NCBI GenBank assembly: GCA_024635735.1
Contig: JAGXII010000208.1
Location: forward strand, 1 to 7,810
Direction: 5' to 3'
Length of the DNA: 7,810 bases
Source: Christiangramia sp.
Lineage (GTDB): Bacteria; Bacteroidota; Bacteroidia; Flavobacteriales; Flavobacteriaceae
Translations under genes and position numbers: made by a program
Notes under the pieces: model-generated
What the model was told of the DNA's origin: nothing
Databases searched by the model: none
What the model saw: only the letters and a program-made list of their open reading frames with translations
Shown: piece by piece, positions 1 to 7,547 of the stretch
Numbering within the stretch: position 1 is the stretch's first letter
How the letters are laid out: each line of letters opens with the position of its first letter

Positions 1-1803
1 GCCTCCATATGCGTAAAAATGGTCATTTTCAGTATTCCCGGCATATTCATCAGGAACCAGCTGCTTCAATCCCTGATCCATCCAATCCCATACAAAAGCT
101 CCAAAAAAATTGTTATCCTCGTAGATCAAATTCCAGTATTCTTTCAGGTTGCCGTTACTGTTTCCCATGGCGTGTGTATACTCACAGAGCATATAAGGCA
201 CATCGGAATATTCTTTCGTAGTCATCTCACTGGATTCTACATCTGAATACATTCTGGAAATAAGATCGGCGTTTACCACTCCCTTTTTCTTACTTGTTCC
301 CTGATAGTGAAAAGGTCTGGAGGGATCAAAATTTTTCACCCAGTCATAACAGGCTTTTACATTCGGGCCATCTCCACTTTCATTCCCCATAGACCAAATA
401 ATCACAGAAGGGTGATTAAAATCCCTGTGCACCATTCTCTGCACGCGGTCTAAATATGGTTTTTTCCAGGCCGGATTATTTGATAATTCATTTGAATTAT
501 CGTTTCCAAATCCGTGAGTTTCTATATTACCTTCATCAATAAGATAGATTCCATATTTGTCACAGAGGTCATACCATATGGGATCGTTGGGATAATGACT
601 CGTTCTAATCGCATTAAAATTATGCTGCTTTAATAATTTAATATCTTTAATCATACTTTCTTTACTAATAGTATGACCATTTTCGGCATCATGCTCATGC
701 CTGTTTGCACCTTTTAAAATAACTCTTTGACCGTTCACCAAAAACCTGCCCTCTCGAATCTCCACTTTTCTGAATCCAACTTTTTGTGGAATAACTTCCA
801 GTACTTTCCCAGATTCACTCAGAAGAGATATAAATAGATTATAGAGAAAAGGATTTTCAGCATTCCACTGTTTAATCGCAGGTATTTGTAGTTCGGAAAA
901 TTCAAAAATCGTTTCTCCTTTATCTGCAGAAACACTTTTAGAGCCCTTCAGTACCTCCTGTCCCTTATTATCATAAAGTTCAAACTGTAGGCTTATTTTT
1001 TCATTTTCATTGGCAACCAGATTTCCATTTAAATTAAAAATGCCATTTTTATTATGCTCATCCAATGTAGAGCCTACGCGAAAATCCCGAATATGAGCCT
1101 TTGATGTACTCCATAGATAAACATCTCTAAAAATTCCACTTAAACGCCAGAAATCCTGATCTTCCAGATAAGACCCATCACTCCACCTGTAAACTTCTAC
1201 AGAAAGATCGTTCTCTCCTTGTTCCAGGTATTCAGTAATATCAAATTCTGCGGGTGTTCTGCTTCCCTGACTATATCCAACTTTTTTTCCATTCACCATG
1301 ACATACAAAGCAGATTCTACCCCATCAAAATGGAGATAAACTTTTCTTCCTCTCCAGTCTCTGGGAACCTCAAAAACTCTTTTGTAGGAGCCAATAGGAT
1401 TATTTTTGTGCGGAGCCTTTAATTTCGAAATATCAAAAGGGTATATGTTATTGGTATAAATGGGAATACCATATCCTTTCATCTGCCAGTTTGATGGTAC
1501 CTCAATATTGTTCCAATCTAAATTTGAATATGATTTCTTATAAAAATCAACTGGTCGGGATTCAGGATTTTTCGCCCAGTGAAATTTCCATAGTCCATTC
1601 AGATTTTTAAAAAAGGGAGACTTTTCTTTTGAAAATTCTTTGGCGAGCATTTTATTTGGATAAACCATCATGGTCGCATGAGGTTTTTCTGCATTAACCT
1701 GTATGACATCGACATTATCCCAATTAGGATTGGCCTGACCAAAGGATAGGTGGAAAGCGAAAAATATTAAAAGAACAATAAATCTAAAATTGACCAACCT
1801 CAT
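1..1803 (-). CDS. LacZ-type GH2 glycoside hydrolase (probable beta-galactosidase), 3' end beyond window
   Basis: This is the N-terminal 601 residues of a family GH2 exo-glycosidase; the frame is open to base 1, so the C-terminus lies outside. LacZ-type enzymes have about 1000-1050 residues, so roughly 400-450 are probably missing. A Sec signal peptide (about residues 1-22, hydrophobic core FIVLLIFFAF, then SFGQA) has no lipobox cysteine, suggesting a soluble periplasmic enzyme. In order follow a jelly-roll sugar-binding domain (about 45-220, with DGSYLEDQDFWRLSGIFRDV), an immunoglobulin-like domain (about 222-335) and a TIM barrel beginning near residue 340 (GANRHEHD, RTSHYPNDP, DEGNIETHGFGN). 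Glu475 in MGNESGDG fits the acid/base and Glu541 in MLCEYTHAMGNS the nucleophile. The start is fixed by the upstream sulfatase stop, which lies in the same frame 21 bases earlier. Family membership is secure. Galactose specificity is only the LacZ-like default; other beta-linked sugars are possible. It is probably the third gene of the operon. Confidence 0.95.
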   Translation of the reverse strand, partial: MRLVNFRFIVLLIFFAFHLSFGQANPNWDNVDVIQVNAEKPHATMMVYPNKMLAKEFSKEKSPFFKNLNGLWKFHWAKNPESRPVDFYKKSYSNLDWNNIEVPSNWQMKGYGIPIYTNNIYPFDISKLKAPHKNNPIGSYKRVFEVPRDWRGRKVYLHFDGVESALYVMVNGKKVGYSQGSRTPAEFDITEYLEQGENDLSVEVYRWSDGSYLEDQDFWRLSGIFRDVYLWSTSKAHIRDFRVGSTLDEHNKNGIFNLNGNLVANENEKISLQFELYDNKGQEVLKGSKSVSADKGETIFEFSELQIPAIKQWNAENPFLYNLFISLLSESGKVLEVIPQKVGFRKVEIREGRFLVNGQRVILKGANRHEHDAENGHTISKESMIKDIKLLKQHNFNAIRTSHYPNDPIWYDLCDKYGIYLIDEGNIETHGFGNDNSNELSNNPAWKKPYLDRVQRMVHRDFNHPSVIIWSMGNESGDGPNVKACYDWVKNFDPSRPFHYQGTSKKKGVVNADLISRMYSDVESSEMTTKEYSDVPYMLCEYTHAMGNSNGNLKEYWNLIYEDNNFFGAFVWDWMDQGLKQLVPDEYAGNTENDHFYAYGG

Positions 1804-1824
1804 GATTTTATAAACTATTTTATC

Positions 1825-3903
1825 TTAACTCTCATCTGAATAACTAAATACCGCTTCCGGAACTGGATTTACTTCTCCCGAATTAAACTTCCACATTAGG
1901 GAAAGATCTTCGAAAGATTTCTTTTCATCTTTCATTATATAGATATCTATAGGGTGCAAGCCTTTTTGAAGCATTACCGGAAATTCTTCAATAGCATTAT
2001 GGCTAAAATCTCCATCCAGGATGTTGATATTATCTATCCGGACAAAGAATTTCTGGTCTGTCTCCAGTGAAAATTGATATTCACCATTCTCCGGTATATC
2101 GATGTAAGCCTTCCAGTGAATCAAATTGCCTTTCATCTGTTTGAATATTTTAAGATTTTCAACAGCGGTCGTATACGTTGGTTTATCATCCATTTCTGAA
2201 ATCCAAGGTAATTCGGTTTGATAGCATCTGGCTAAAAGGCCCGGTTTAGTAACCCCGGGATTAACCGAAGAAACCAAAGCTTTATCATAAGGTCTGGATG
2301 CCGAAGTATCAATATGGCGCATTTGAAGCACTTTTTCCTTCATTTTTAATTGCAGATCACTATATTGAGTTGAAAGGTCTTCCTGCTGGCCGGGATCTTT
2401 CAATACATTATAGATTTTAAAATCATCGGCAGAAGATTTTATATCATACCTAACGCCAACCATATTACCAATCCTAATCATTTGCATTTGTTTCCTTCGG
2501 GTCTTTTTATGATTTTCACCAAAATCTTCATAATCTGGTGTTACACCTGGATGAAAATATTCTACATATATCTGGCTTTCCTGTTGTTCCCCTTTACCTG
2601 TTAGTGATGGCAATAAAGAGACGCCACTAGTTCTAATGGGAGCTTTTATTCCTGCTGCATCTGCAAAAGTTACCATCCAGTCGTAAGAAATGCTGGGAGT
2701 ATCTATAATTTGATTGCCTGCTATTGAACCTGGCCAGAATGCGATGGTAGCTGCCCGTAGGCCACCTTCATAACAATCCCTTTTAATTCCATCAAAATCG
2801 GCATAATTATTAAAAAACTCTGGAGTATAATTCTCATACTTATCTTTGGGAAGATATGATTCCTTTGATGGGCCATTATCTGAAGTGAATATTACGAGCG
2901 TATTCTCAGCTATTTTTAAATCTCTTAAAAGCTGAAGGATATCTCCCACCTGATCGTCTATTCGTTTATTGACCGTAGCAAATCGCTTATAGGTGTCAGG
3001 CCAGGCGATTTCTGGTGTATTAGGATTTTTATCATGATCGTAGGTGGCATTTTCATATAAGGCATCTACATAAGAATCTACCTTCCCCGATGCAGTATTA
3101 ATCATTTTACCAGGTTTTCCCATCCACTGCAAGCCACCTTTCAAACCATTGCCTTCCGGGTAGGCCTGTGTGGGAAGCTCCAGTACAGCATGGGGAGTAT
3201 CGTAGGCCAGATACATAAAGAAAGGCTTTTCATCATTTTTCTGCTTATGATCTATAATATACTTTTTTGCCCTGGCAGTGAAAAGATCACCCGTATAGCA
3301 TTTATCCAGTCCTGAAGAAACTTCAGTATAATCATCATAAACCTCTTTTGGCTCACTATACACCCCTTCCTTTGGGTAATGTTCATGACCATCCTTGTGT
3401 CTTATATAACCATAATAGTCATCAAAACCTCTCTTTAACGGATGGGATGGCCATTGTGGCCCCTCACCTTCACCCTGCAATCCCCATTTTCCAATGGCGA
3501 TTGTTGCATATCCGGCCTCTTTAAGTACATTGGCGAGCGTATAATTATCTTCCAGTGCTTTATCAAATTGGTTATTCCGTACATTGGCATGGCCCTGATT
3601 TAATCCTAACAATAATGAAGCCCTAGAGGGTGCACATACAGGTGCGGCACAATAATGCTGGGTTAATTGCGCTCCTTGTTTTGCCATTGAATCCAGGTTA
3701 GGAGTAGATAACCATGGCTTACTCGAATCACCCTTACCCTTTCTTTCATTCTGAAAAAACACCCCAATATCCCCATATCCCATATCATCTGTTAGGATGT
3801 AAATTATATTGGGTTTCTTTAAATTTTTGTCCTGTGCATTCAAATAATTCACACAAAACAAAAAAAACAGAATACCAACTATTGATTTATTTTTCATCAT
3901 CAT
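1825..3903 (-). CDS. Type I (formylglycine-dependent) sulfatase, family S1, with C-terminal PA14-like domain
   Basis: This secreted sulfatase hydrolyses sulfate esters, presumably on a glycan. Residues 1-24 form a Sec signal peptide (ILFFLFCVNY core, then LNAQ) without a typical lipobox, so the protein is probably periplasmic. The sulfatase fold starts with PNIIYILTDDMGYGD; Asp39 and Asp40 are metal ligands. The maturation motif CAPSR at 90-94 places the Cys90 that would become formylglycine. Other expected elements are Lys139 in IGKWGLQ, His238 in DTPHAV, and Asp342-Asn343 in FTSDNGPS. Position 141 is Gly where the common GKWHLG motif has His, as in some S1 subfamilies. Residues about 554-676 (ARCYQTELPW, FVRIDNINILDGDF, LQKGLHPIDIYI, SLMWKF) resemble a PA14 beta-sandwich, possibly glycan-binding. 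The maturing enzyme is not encoded here. Three ATG codons open the gene, and an in-frame TAA nine bases before the first one rules out an earlier start. The gene is 75 bases after the rhamnosidase. The sulfatase call is secure; the substrate and S1 subfamily are not determined. Confidence 0.95.
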   Translation of the reverse strand: MMMKNKSIVGILFFLFCVNYLNAQDKNLKKPNIIYILTDDMGYGDIGVFFQNERKGKGDSSKPWLSTPNLDSMAKQGAQLTQHYCAAPVCAPSRASLLLGLNQGHANVRNNQFDKALEDNYTLANVLKEAGYATIAIGKWGLQGEGEGPQWPSHPLKRGFDDYYGYIRHKDGHEHYPKEGVYSEPKEVYDDYTEVSSGLDKCYTGDLFTARAKKYIIDHKQKNDEKPFFMYLAYDTPHAVLELPTQAYPEGNGLKGGLQWMGKPGKMINTASGKVDSYVDALYENATYDHDKNPNTPEIAWPDTYKRFATVNKRIDDQVGDILQLLRDLKIAENTLVIFTSDNGPSKESYLPKDKYENYTPEFFNNYADFDGIKRDCYEGGLRAATIAFWPGSIAGNQIIDTPSISYDWMVTFADAAGIKAPIRTSGVSLLPSLTGKGEQQESQIYVEYFHPGVTPDYEDFGENHKKTRRKQMQMIRIGNMVGVRYDIKSSADDFKIYNVLKDPGQQEDLSTQYSDLQLKMKEKVLQMRHIDTSASRPYDKALVSSVNPGVTKPGLLARCYQTELPWISEMDDKPTYTTAVENLKIFKQMKGNLIHWKAYIDIPENGEYQFSLETDQKFFVRIDNINILDGDFSHNAIEEFPVMLQKGLHPIDIYIMKDEKKSFEDLSLMWKFNSGEVNPVPEAVFSYSDES

Positions 3904-3910
3904 ATTTTTT

Positions 3911-3939
3911 TAGCTTTAAATTTTATTCATCTTAAGCTA
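3911..3939. repeat. Small imperfect inverted repeat before the sulfatase start
   Basis: On the plus strand TAGCTTTAA (3911-3919) and TTAAGCTA (3932-3939) form complementary arms with one bulged base and a 12-base loop. The stem lies in the 75-base gap between the rhamnosidase and sulfatase genes and ends about seven bases before the sulfatase ATG. In the minus-strand transcript it is followed by A residues rather than U residues, so it is not a terminator for this operon. It could influence mRNA processing or sulfatase translation, but in AT-rich DNA such a short stem may be chance. Confidence 0.25.
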
Positions 3940-3978
3940 TCATGCTATAAATTCTGCTCAACATCTTTCTCTTGAACA

Positions 3979-6900
3979 TTATTTTTTAATAGAAACACTG
4001 TTATCATCCAGGGTGACCTGTTTTTCAAAAAATAACCTCACCGGTCCTAACAATCCTGACTCTAAAAGAGGAGAATCTTTTTCCCAAAGTTGCCAGGTGG
4101 TAAAGGAATTTCGATTGGTGGGACTGGTTTTGCCTTCTAAAACCCACTGCGGCCACTCATGTAAAGAACCATTTGCCTTTCTATTAGAATCTTCCGGCAA
4201 TTGTTCATCGCCTATGAGACGATTTATCCAGAGATTAACGACTTTAATTTCAATAGTATTTGTTCCCATTTTTACAGCATTGGTGATATCTATGGTATAT
4301 GGCCTTTTCCAAAGAATCCCCAAATCTTTTCCGTTGATTTTTACCTCCGCCATAATGGCTACATTTCCTAAATCAAGTAGAAGTTTATTATTCTCCATCA
4401 TCTCCTTTGAAAGCGAAATATTCTTTTTGTAAATAGCATGACCACTGTAATATTTAATATTTTCATTGGGGTGCTTAGGCCATGAAATAAGTTCTGGGAA
4501 AATGGTTTTTTCAGGCGCTCCCATACCATCAATAAAATAAACATCCCACGATCCTTTTAACTCTAAAGGTTCTGGTATTTTTTCCACTTCAAAGCTATAC
4601 TTCCTTTCATCTGAGCGTGTCACGCTATATTCTCCTGGCTTAGACAAGGTTAGTTCGTATTCGTTTTTATCGTTTTGAGCAATGTTAGTGATGGTTTCTT
4701 CTCCATTAAGAGATAACTTTTTTATAGACTCGCTGCTTTTGTTTTCGGACTCAAAGACTATAAATACAGAACCTTCAGCCTCCAGGGAAATTGGCATTTT
4801 TATCATGCCATTTACCTCTTCAAATTGTCCAGCTTTTTCAGTTTTACCTGTCATTGGATCCCACAATTGCGGCTGCATACCCTTTACTCTAAATGTACAG
4901 ATGGTAGTTACAGGTTTTTTTTCAGGGTTGGCAATAAAATAAACCTGGGTCCCATCTATATTCCTGTGGATAAAACGAAGATATTCTTCAGAAGAAAAAT
5001 CTTTTTCAATTTCCATTTCGGCCAGCACTTCTTCGGGTATTTTTCCATAGATGATACGCCCTTTACCAATTTTATTCTCTTTGATATTCACACCATCACA
5101 ATTCCCCCATAGTTCAGCTGCAATTTTTTGTACTTCTAGATCATTTTGTGGATAATTGGATAATCCCAGTGCTTTTTTAGGTGGAGTTCCAATCACTGTG
5201 GCACCGGCTTCTGCTAATTCTTTAAATTTTTTCAAGAGTTGCGGGGTCATAATTTCAGTTTCGGGCATCACCAATACCTTGTAGTTCATCCCATCAGGCA
5301 AAACGATTAGCCCGTCTTTAACCGACATACGTGTAAGAACCACCTCTGCCGGGCATCCATCAAATTTATAGGTCGCATCGTCGCGCTTATATGGTGATTT
5401 CCAGGTTAGCGGAGTCAGTTCCGGAGAGACATAACAAAGATCTGCAACAAATAATCCCTGTTGCAATAAATACTGGCAACGAGCTAAATATTGGTGCCAG
5501 GCAATAGATTGTTCCCACCATGTTTGGGTGCGCTCATAATGCATCCCAAAAGGCCCCATGGAAACCCCGGGACTAATATTTAGATAGGGTTGCATGGCAT
5601 AGCGGTGAAAAACAAAACGGTTAATACCTGCACAAAGAGCCCAATCACCTAATTCTTTAATACTTCCAGGATGAGAAAGCCAGGCTTCGTCTCTTCCTGA
5701 GGTAAATGCTTCGGCACCTACAATTTTTTTTCCATAGACATGAGCAGCCGAAGCCATTTCAGTACAGGAAAAATCAAATTCATATTTTTTGTTCCATGCC
5801 CAAAACTCACCCATTGGTTCATCTGCACGGCCGGCATACGTCAATTCATTAGTCAGACTCTTATTGTAAGCTTCTACGGATAGTTTAAGCCCATTTTGAT
5901 GCGCCAGATCAGAAATATTTCCCACATAATTTTCTAACATCAAGTCTGAGATAGTTTTACGAAAATCCCATAAAAAACGTTCCGTCGTTTCTGTGTTATT
6001 TATGATAATCCCCATTATTGCTGGTATATAGGGAAGAGGATCATAGCCCCGCCGCTTTTTAAATTCTTGAAAAAATCCGGGCGTCCAGTTCTGAGAGCCT
6101 ATTTCCCAACTATCTATATGTGTAGGAACAAATGCATCTCCAGCGAGGTCTTTAGACTCCTTTGCCAGTTTAGCAATGAATCCATTAAAGAATGTTGTTG
6201 ATGCATCTTTACTCAGCTTATCACATTCATAACCCACTCCGCTTTTGGGTCCTGTAAAATTAATCCTACCTGTTGTGGTATGTCCAATACGAAAAATAGT
6301 CCATTTCCCTTCAGGCTTATCCCATGAAAGGGTCCCGTCACTATTCATTTTTTCTGAAATGTTCAAAACCTGATTCGCAGGAACCGCATATTTAGCCTGT
6401 AGTGGCTGAAATTCTGTGGATATTTCAATAATATTGGAATCTTTTTTCAAATTGGGATGAGATACAAACATGGCTTTTTGTTCGATACCGTTTAATCTGG
6501 TATTAGAAAGATCTACTTCAGAAATACTAATTTTATCCATTGGCCTCTCAGATTCTGGAACATCCTTCAAGAGGATTCTGTACCAACGCGCTGTTTGCTC
6601 ATTAAATTCAGTAGAAATGGTTGGAGCCTCTCCATGGATCTCCTTAATCGTTTTATAATTTTCGCCATCGCTTGATACCTGAAGCGTACCGCTCATGGTC
6701 CATCGATCTCTCAACACGCGAATAGTTAGAAAACGGGAAGTAAATGGTTTTTCGAAAACAATATCAATTGAATAAGGTTGCTTTGGAGTAGGTTTTGTCA
6801 ATTCAATATGAGACTTTTCATCCCTATCTATGAGTTTTTTTCCTTCCACTTTAACATTATCTGAACTGATTTTTATTTCAGGCTGGTATTGGGACATGCG

Positions 6901-7431
6901 CATGTCGTCGCCTTCTGGAGTAGGAAAAGCAAGAGTCATGAGGTCCTCGTAGTAACCATTTACGGCTTCAGGTTGCTGAAGTTTCGTTTCAAGTTTTTTT
7001 GATCCCTGAACAACAGTTTCTGTCCAAACTATCTTCTGCATAGATTTTTCGACAGGCATCCATGGACCTCCACTTCCCGTCCAACCGGCAGAATTATTCA
7101 TATTTACTTTTAAGCCCAGTCTATCTGCTTCCTGCACCATGAACTTAAATAATTCTCGCCATTTCTCACCGCCAAAATCATAAGGTCCAATTGGCACCCC
7201 TTTATCAACTTCAAAGATGAGTACACCACCTATACCAACTCGCTTCATCGCTTCAAGATCGGCAGTAATACCTTTTTTACTTAGATTCCCATTAGACCAA
7301 AACCAGTAGACCCATGGCCTGGCAGATTCAGGCGGATTTGAAAATTCGGTTTTAAGAGACTGTGCATTGGTGTTAAATGAAATTATTTGGAAAGCAAATA
7401 AAAACAGGAGTCGATAAAATAATTTTGTCAT
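3979..7431 (-). CDS. GH106 family alpha-L-rhamnosidase
   Basis: This complete 1150-residue protein, of usual family length, resembles Bacteroidota GH106 enzymes, which release alpha-L-rhamnose from glycan chains (for example the rhamnogalacturonan II enzyme BT0986). Residues 1-24 are a Sec signal peptide (LLFLFAFQIISF, then TNAQ) without a lipobox cysteine, suggesting periplasmic location. The N-terminal catalytic part opens with PESARPWVYWFWSNGNLSKK, GIGGVLIFEVDKG and VNMNNSAGWTGSGGPW. A discoidin-like beta-sandwich seems to be inserted at about 190-310. The barrel continues with HIDSWEIGSQNWTPGFFQEF, KLSVEAYNK, VGAEAFTSGRDEAW and CAGINRFVFHRYAMQPY. Glu443 and Glu574 are the candidate catalytic pair. 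Residues about 700-800 look like an alpha/beta domain similar to the GH42 trimerisation fold. About 955-1135 is a GH2-like jelly roll (LLLDLGNVA, VKINGKDLGILWKRPY). An in-frame TAA nine bases upstream supports this ATG. It is the first intact gene of the cluster here. The family call is strong, while linkage and polymer are inferred. Confidence 0.94.
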   Translation of the reverse strand: MTKLFYRLLFLFAFQIISFNTNAQSLKTEFSNPPESARPWVYWFWSNGNLSKKGITADLEAMKRVGIGGVLIFEVDKGVPIGPYDFGGEKWRELFKFMVQEADRLGLKVNMNNSAGWTGSGGPWMPVEKSMQKIVWTETVVQGSKKLETKLQQPEAVNGYYEDLMTLAFPTPEGDDMRMSQYQPEIKISSDNVKVEGKKLIDRDEKSHIELTKPTPKQPYSIDIVFEKPFTSRFLTIRVLRDRWTMSGTLQVSSDGENYKTIKEIHGEAPTISTEFNEQTARWYRILLKDVPESERPMDKISISEVDLSNTRLNGIEQKAMFVSHPNLKKDSNIIEISTEFQPLQAKYAVPANQVLNISEKMNSDGTLSWDKPEGKWTIFRIGHTTTGRINFTGPKSGVGYECDKLSKDASTTFFNGFIAKLAKESKDLAGDAFVPTHIDSWEIGSQNWTPGFFQEFKKRRGYDPLPYIPAIMGIIINNTETTERFLWDFRKTISDLMLENYVGNISDLAHQNGLKLSVEAYNKSLTNELTYAGRADEPMGEFWAWNKKYEFDFSCTEMASAAHVYGKKIVGAEAFTSGRDEAWLSHPGSIKELGDWALCAGINRFVFHRYAMQPYLNISPGVSMGPFGMHYERTQTWWEQSIAWHQYLARCQYLLQQGLFVADLCYVSPELTPLTWKSPYKRDDATYKFDGCPAEVVLTRMSVKDGLIVLPDGMNYKVLVMPETEIMTPQLLKKFKELAEAGATVIGTPPKKALGLSNYPQNDLEVQKIAAELWGNCDGVNIKENKIGKGRIIYGKIPEEVLAEMEIEKDFSSEEYLRFIHRNIDGTQVYFIANPEKKPVTTICTFRVKGMQPQLWDPMTGKTEKAGQFEEVNGMIKMPISLEAEGSVFIVFESENKSSESIKKLSLNGEETITNIAQNDKNEYELTLSKPGEYSVTRSDERKYSFEVEKIPEPLELKGSWDVYFIDGMGAPEKTIFPELISWPKHPNENIKYYSGHAIYKKNISLSKEMMENNKLLLDLGNVAIMAEVKINGKDLGILWKRPYTIDITNAVKMGTNTIEIKVVNLWINRLIGDEQLPEDSNRKANGSLHEWPQWVLEGKTSPTNRNSFTTWQLWEKDSPLLESGLLGPVRLFFEKQVTLDDNSVSIKK

Positions 7432-7547
7432 AACAATTTAATTAATATGTGTTGCTTCAAGAATGATATGGTTCTTCAAATAATTCCCCGAGATCAAAAA
7501 AAAGCAGAAGATTATAGTTTACTATTCAACATTATCTATTGGTATAT
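7432..7547 (-). other. AT-rich leader between susD remnant and rhamnosidase gene
   Basis: This 116-base spacer is the only sequence upstream of the rhamnosidase that is free of coding signal, so a promoter for the enzyme genes, if there is one nearby, would sit here or in the susD remnant. It contains an eight-base T run on the minus strand (7496-7503). I see no good match to the Bacteroidota promoter (TTTG, about 19-21 bases, TAnnTTTG); the nearest is TAATGTTG, one mismatch, without a correctly spaced TTTG. No convincing terminator stem is present after the susD stop, so read-through transcription from further upstream is also possible. Confidence 0.4.

Noticed and set aside
1804..1827. Sulfatase and GH2 genes share a reading frame across a stop and seven codons, suggesting a possible read-through fusion
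   Set aside because: The GH2 protein begins with its own signal peptide directly after its ATG, so it is a separate exported protein. Sharing a frame has a one-in-three chance.
4013..4432. 139-codon plus-strand open frame antisense to the rhamnosidase gene
   Set aside because: It lies wholly inside the rhamnosidase coding region on the opposite strand, and its translation has no recognisable motif. The minus-strand protein has clear family motifs, so this is a shadow frame. The other plus-strand frames (9-246, 1219-1422, 3714-3935, 4682-5112, 6470-6658) were rejected for the same reason.
7463..7483. Possible terminator hairpin (AAGAA/TTCTT arms) after the susD stop
   Set aside because: Only five AT-rich base pairs, an eight-base loop and no following U run on the minus strand. 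The T run at 7496-7503 lies on the wrong side of it and has no stem of its own.
7520..7530. Possible Bacteroidota -7 promoter element TAATGTTG on the minus strand
   Set aside because: It has one mismatch to TAnnTTTG, and the nearest upstream TTTG is about 34 bases away instead of 19-21.
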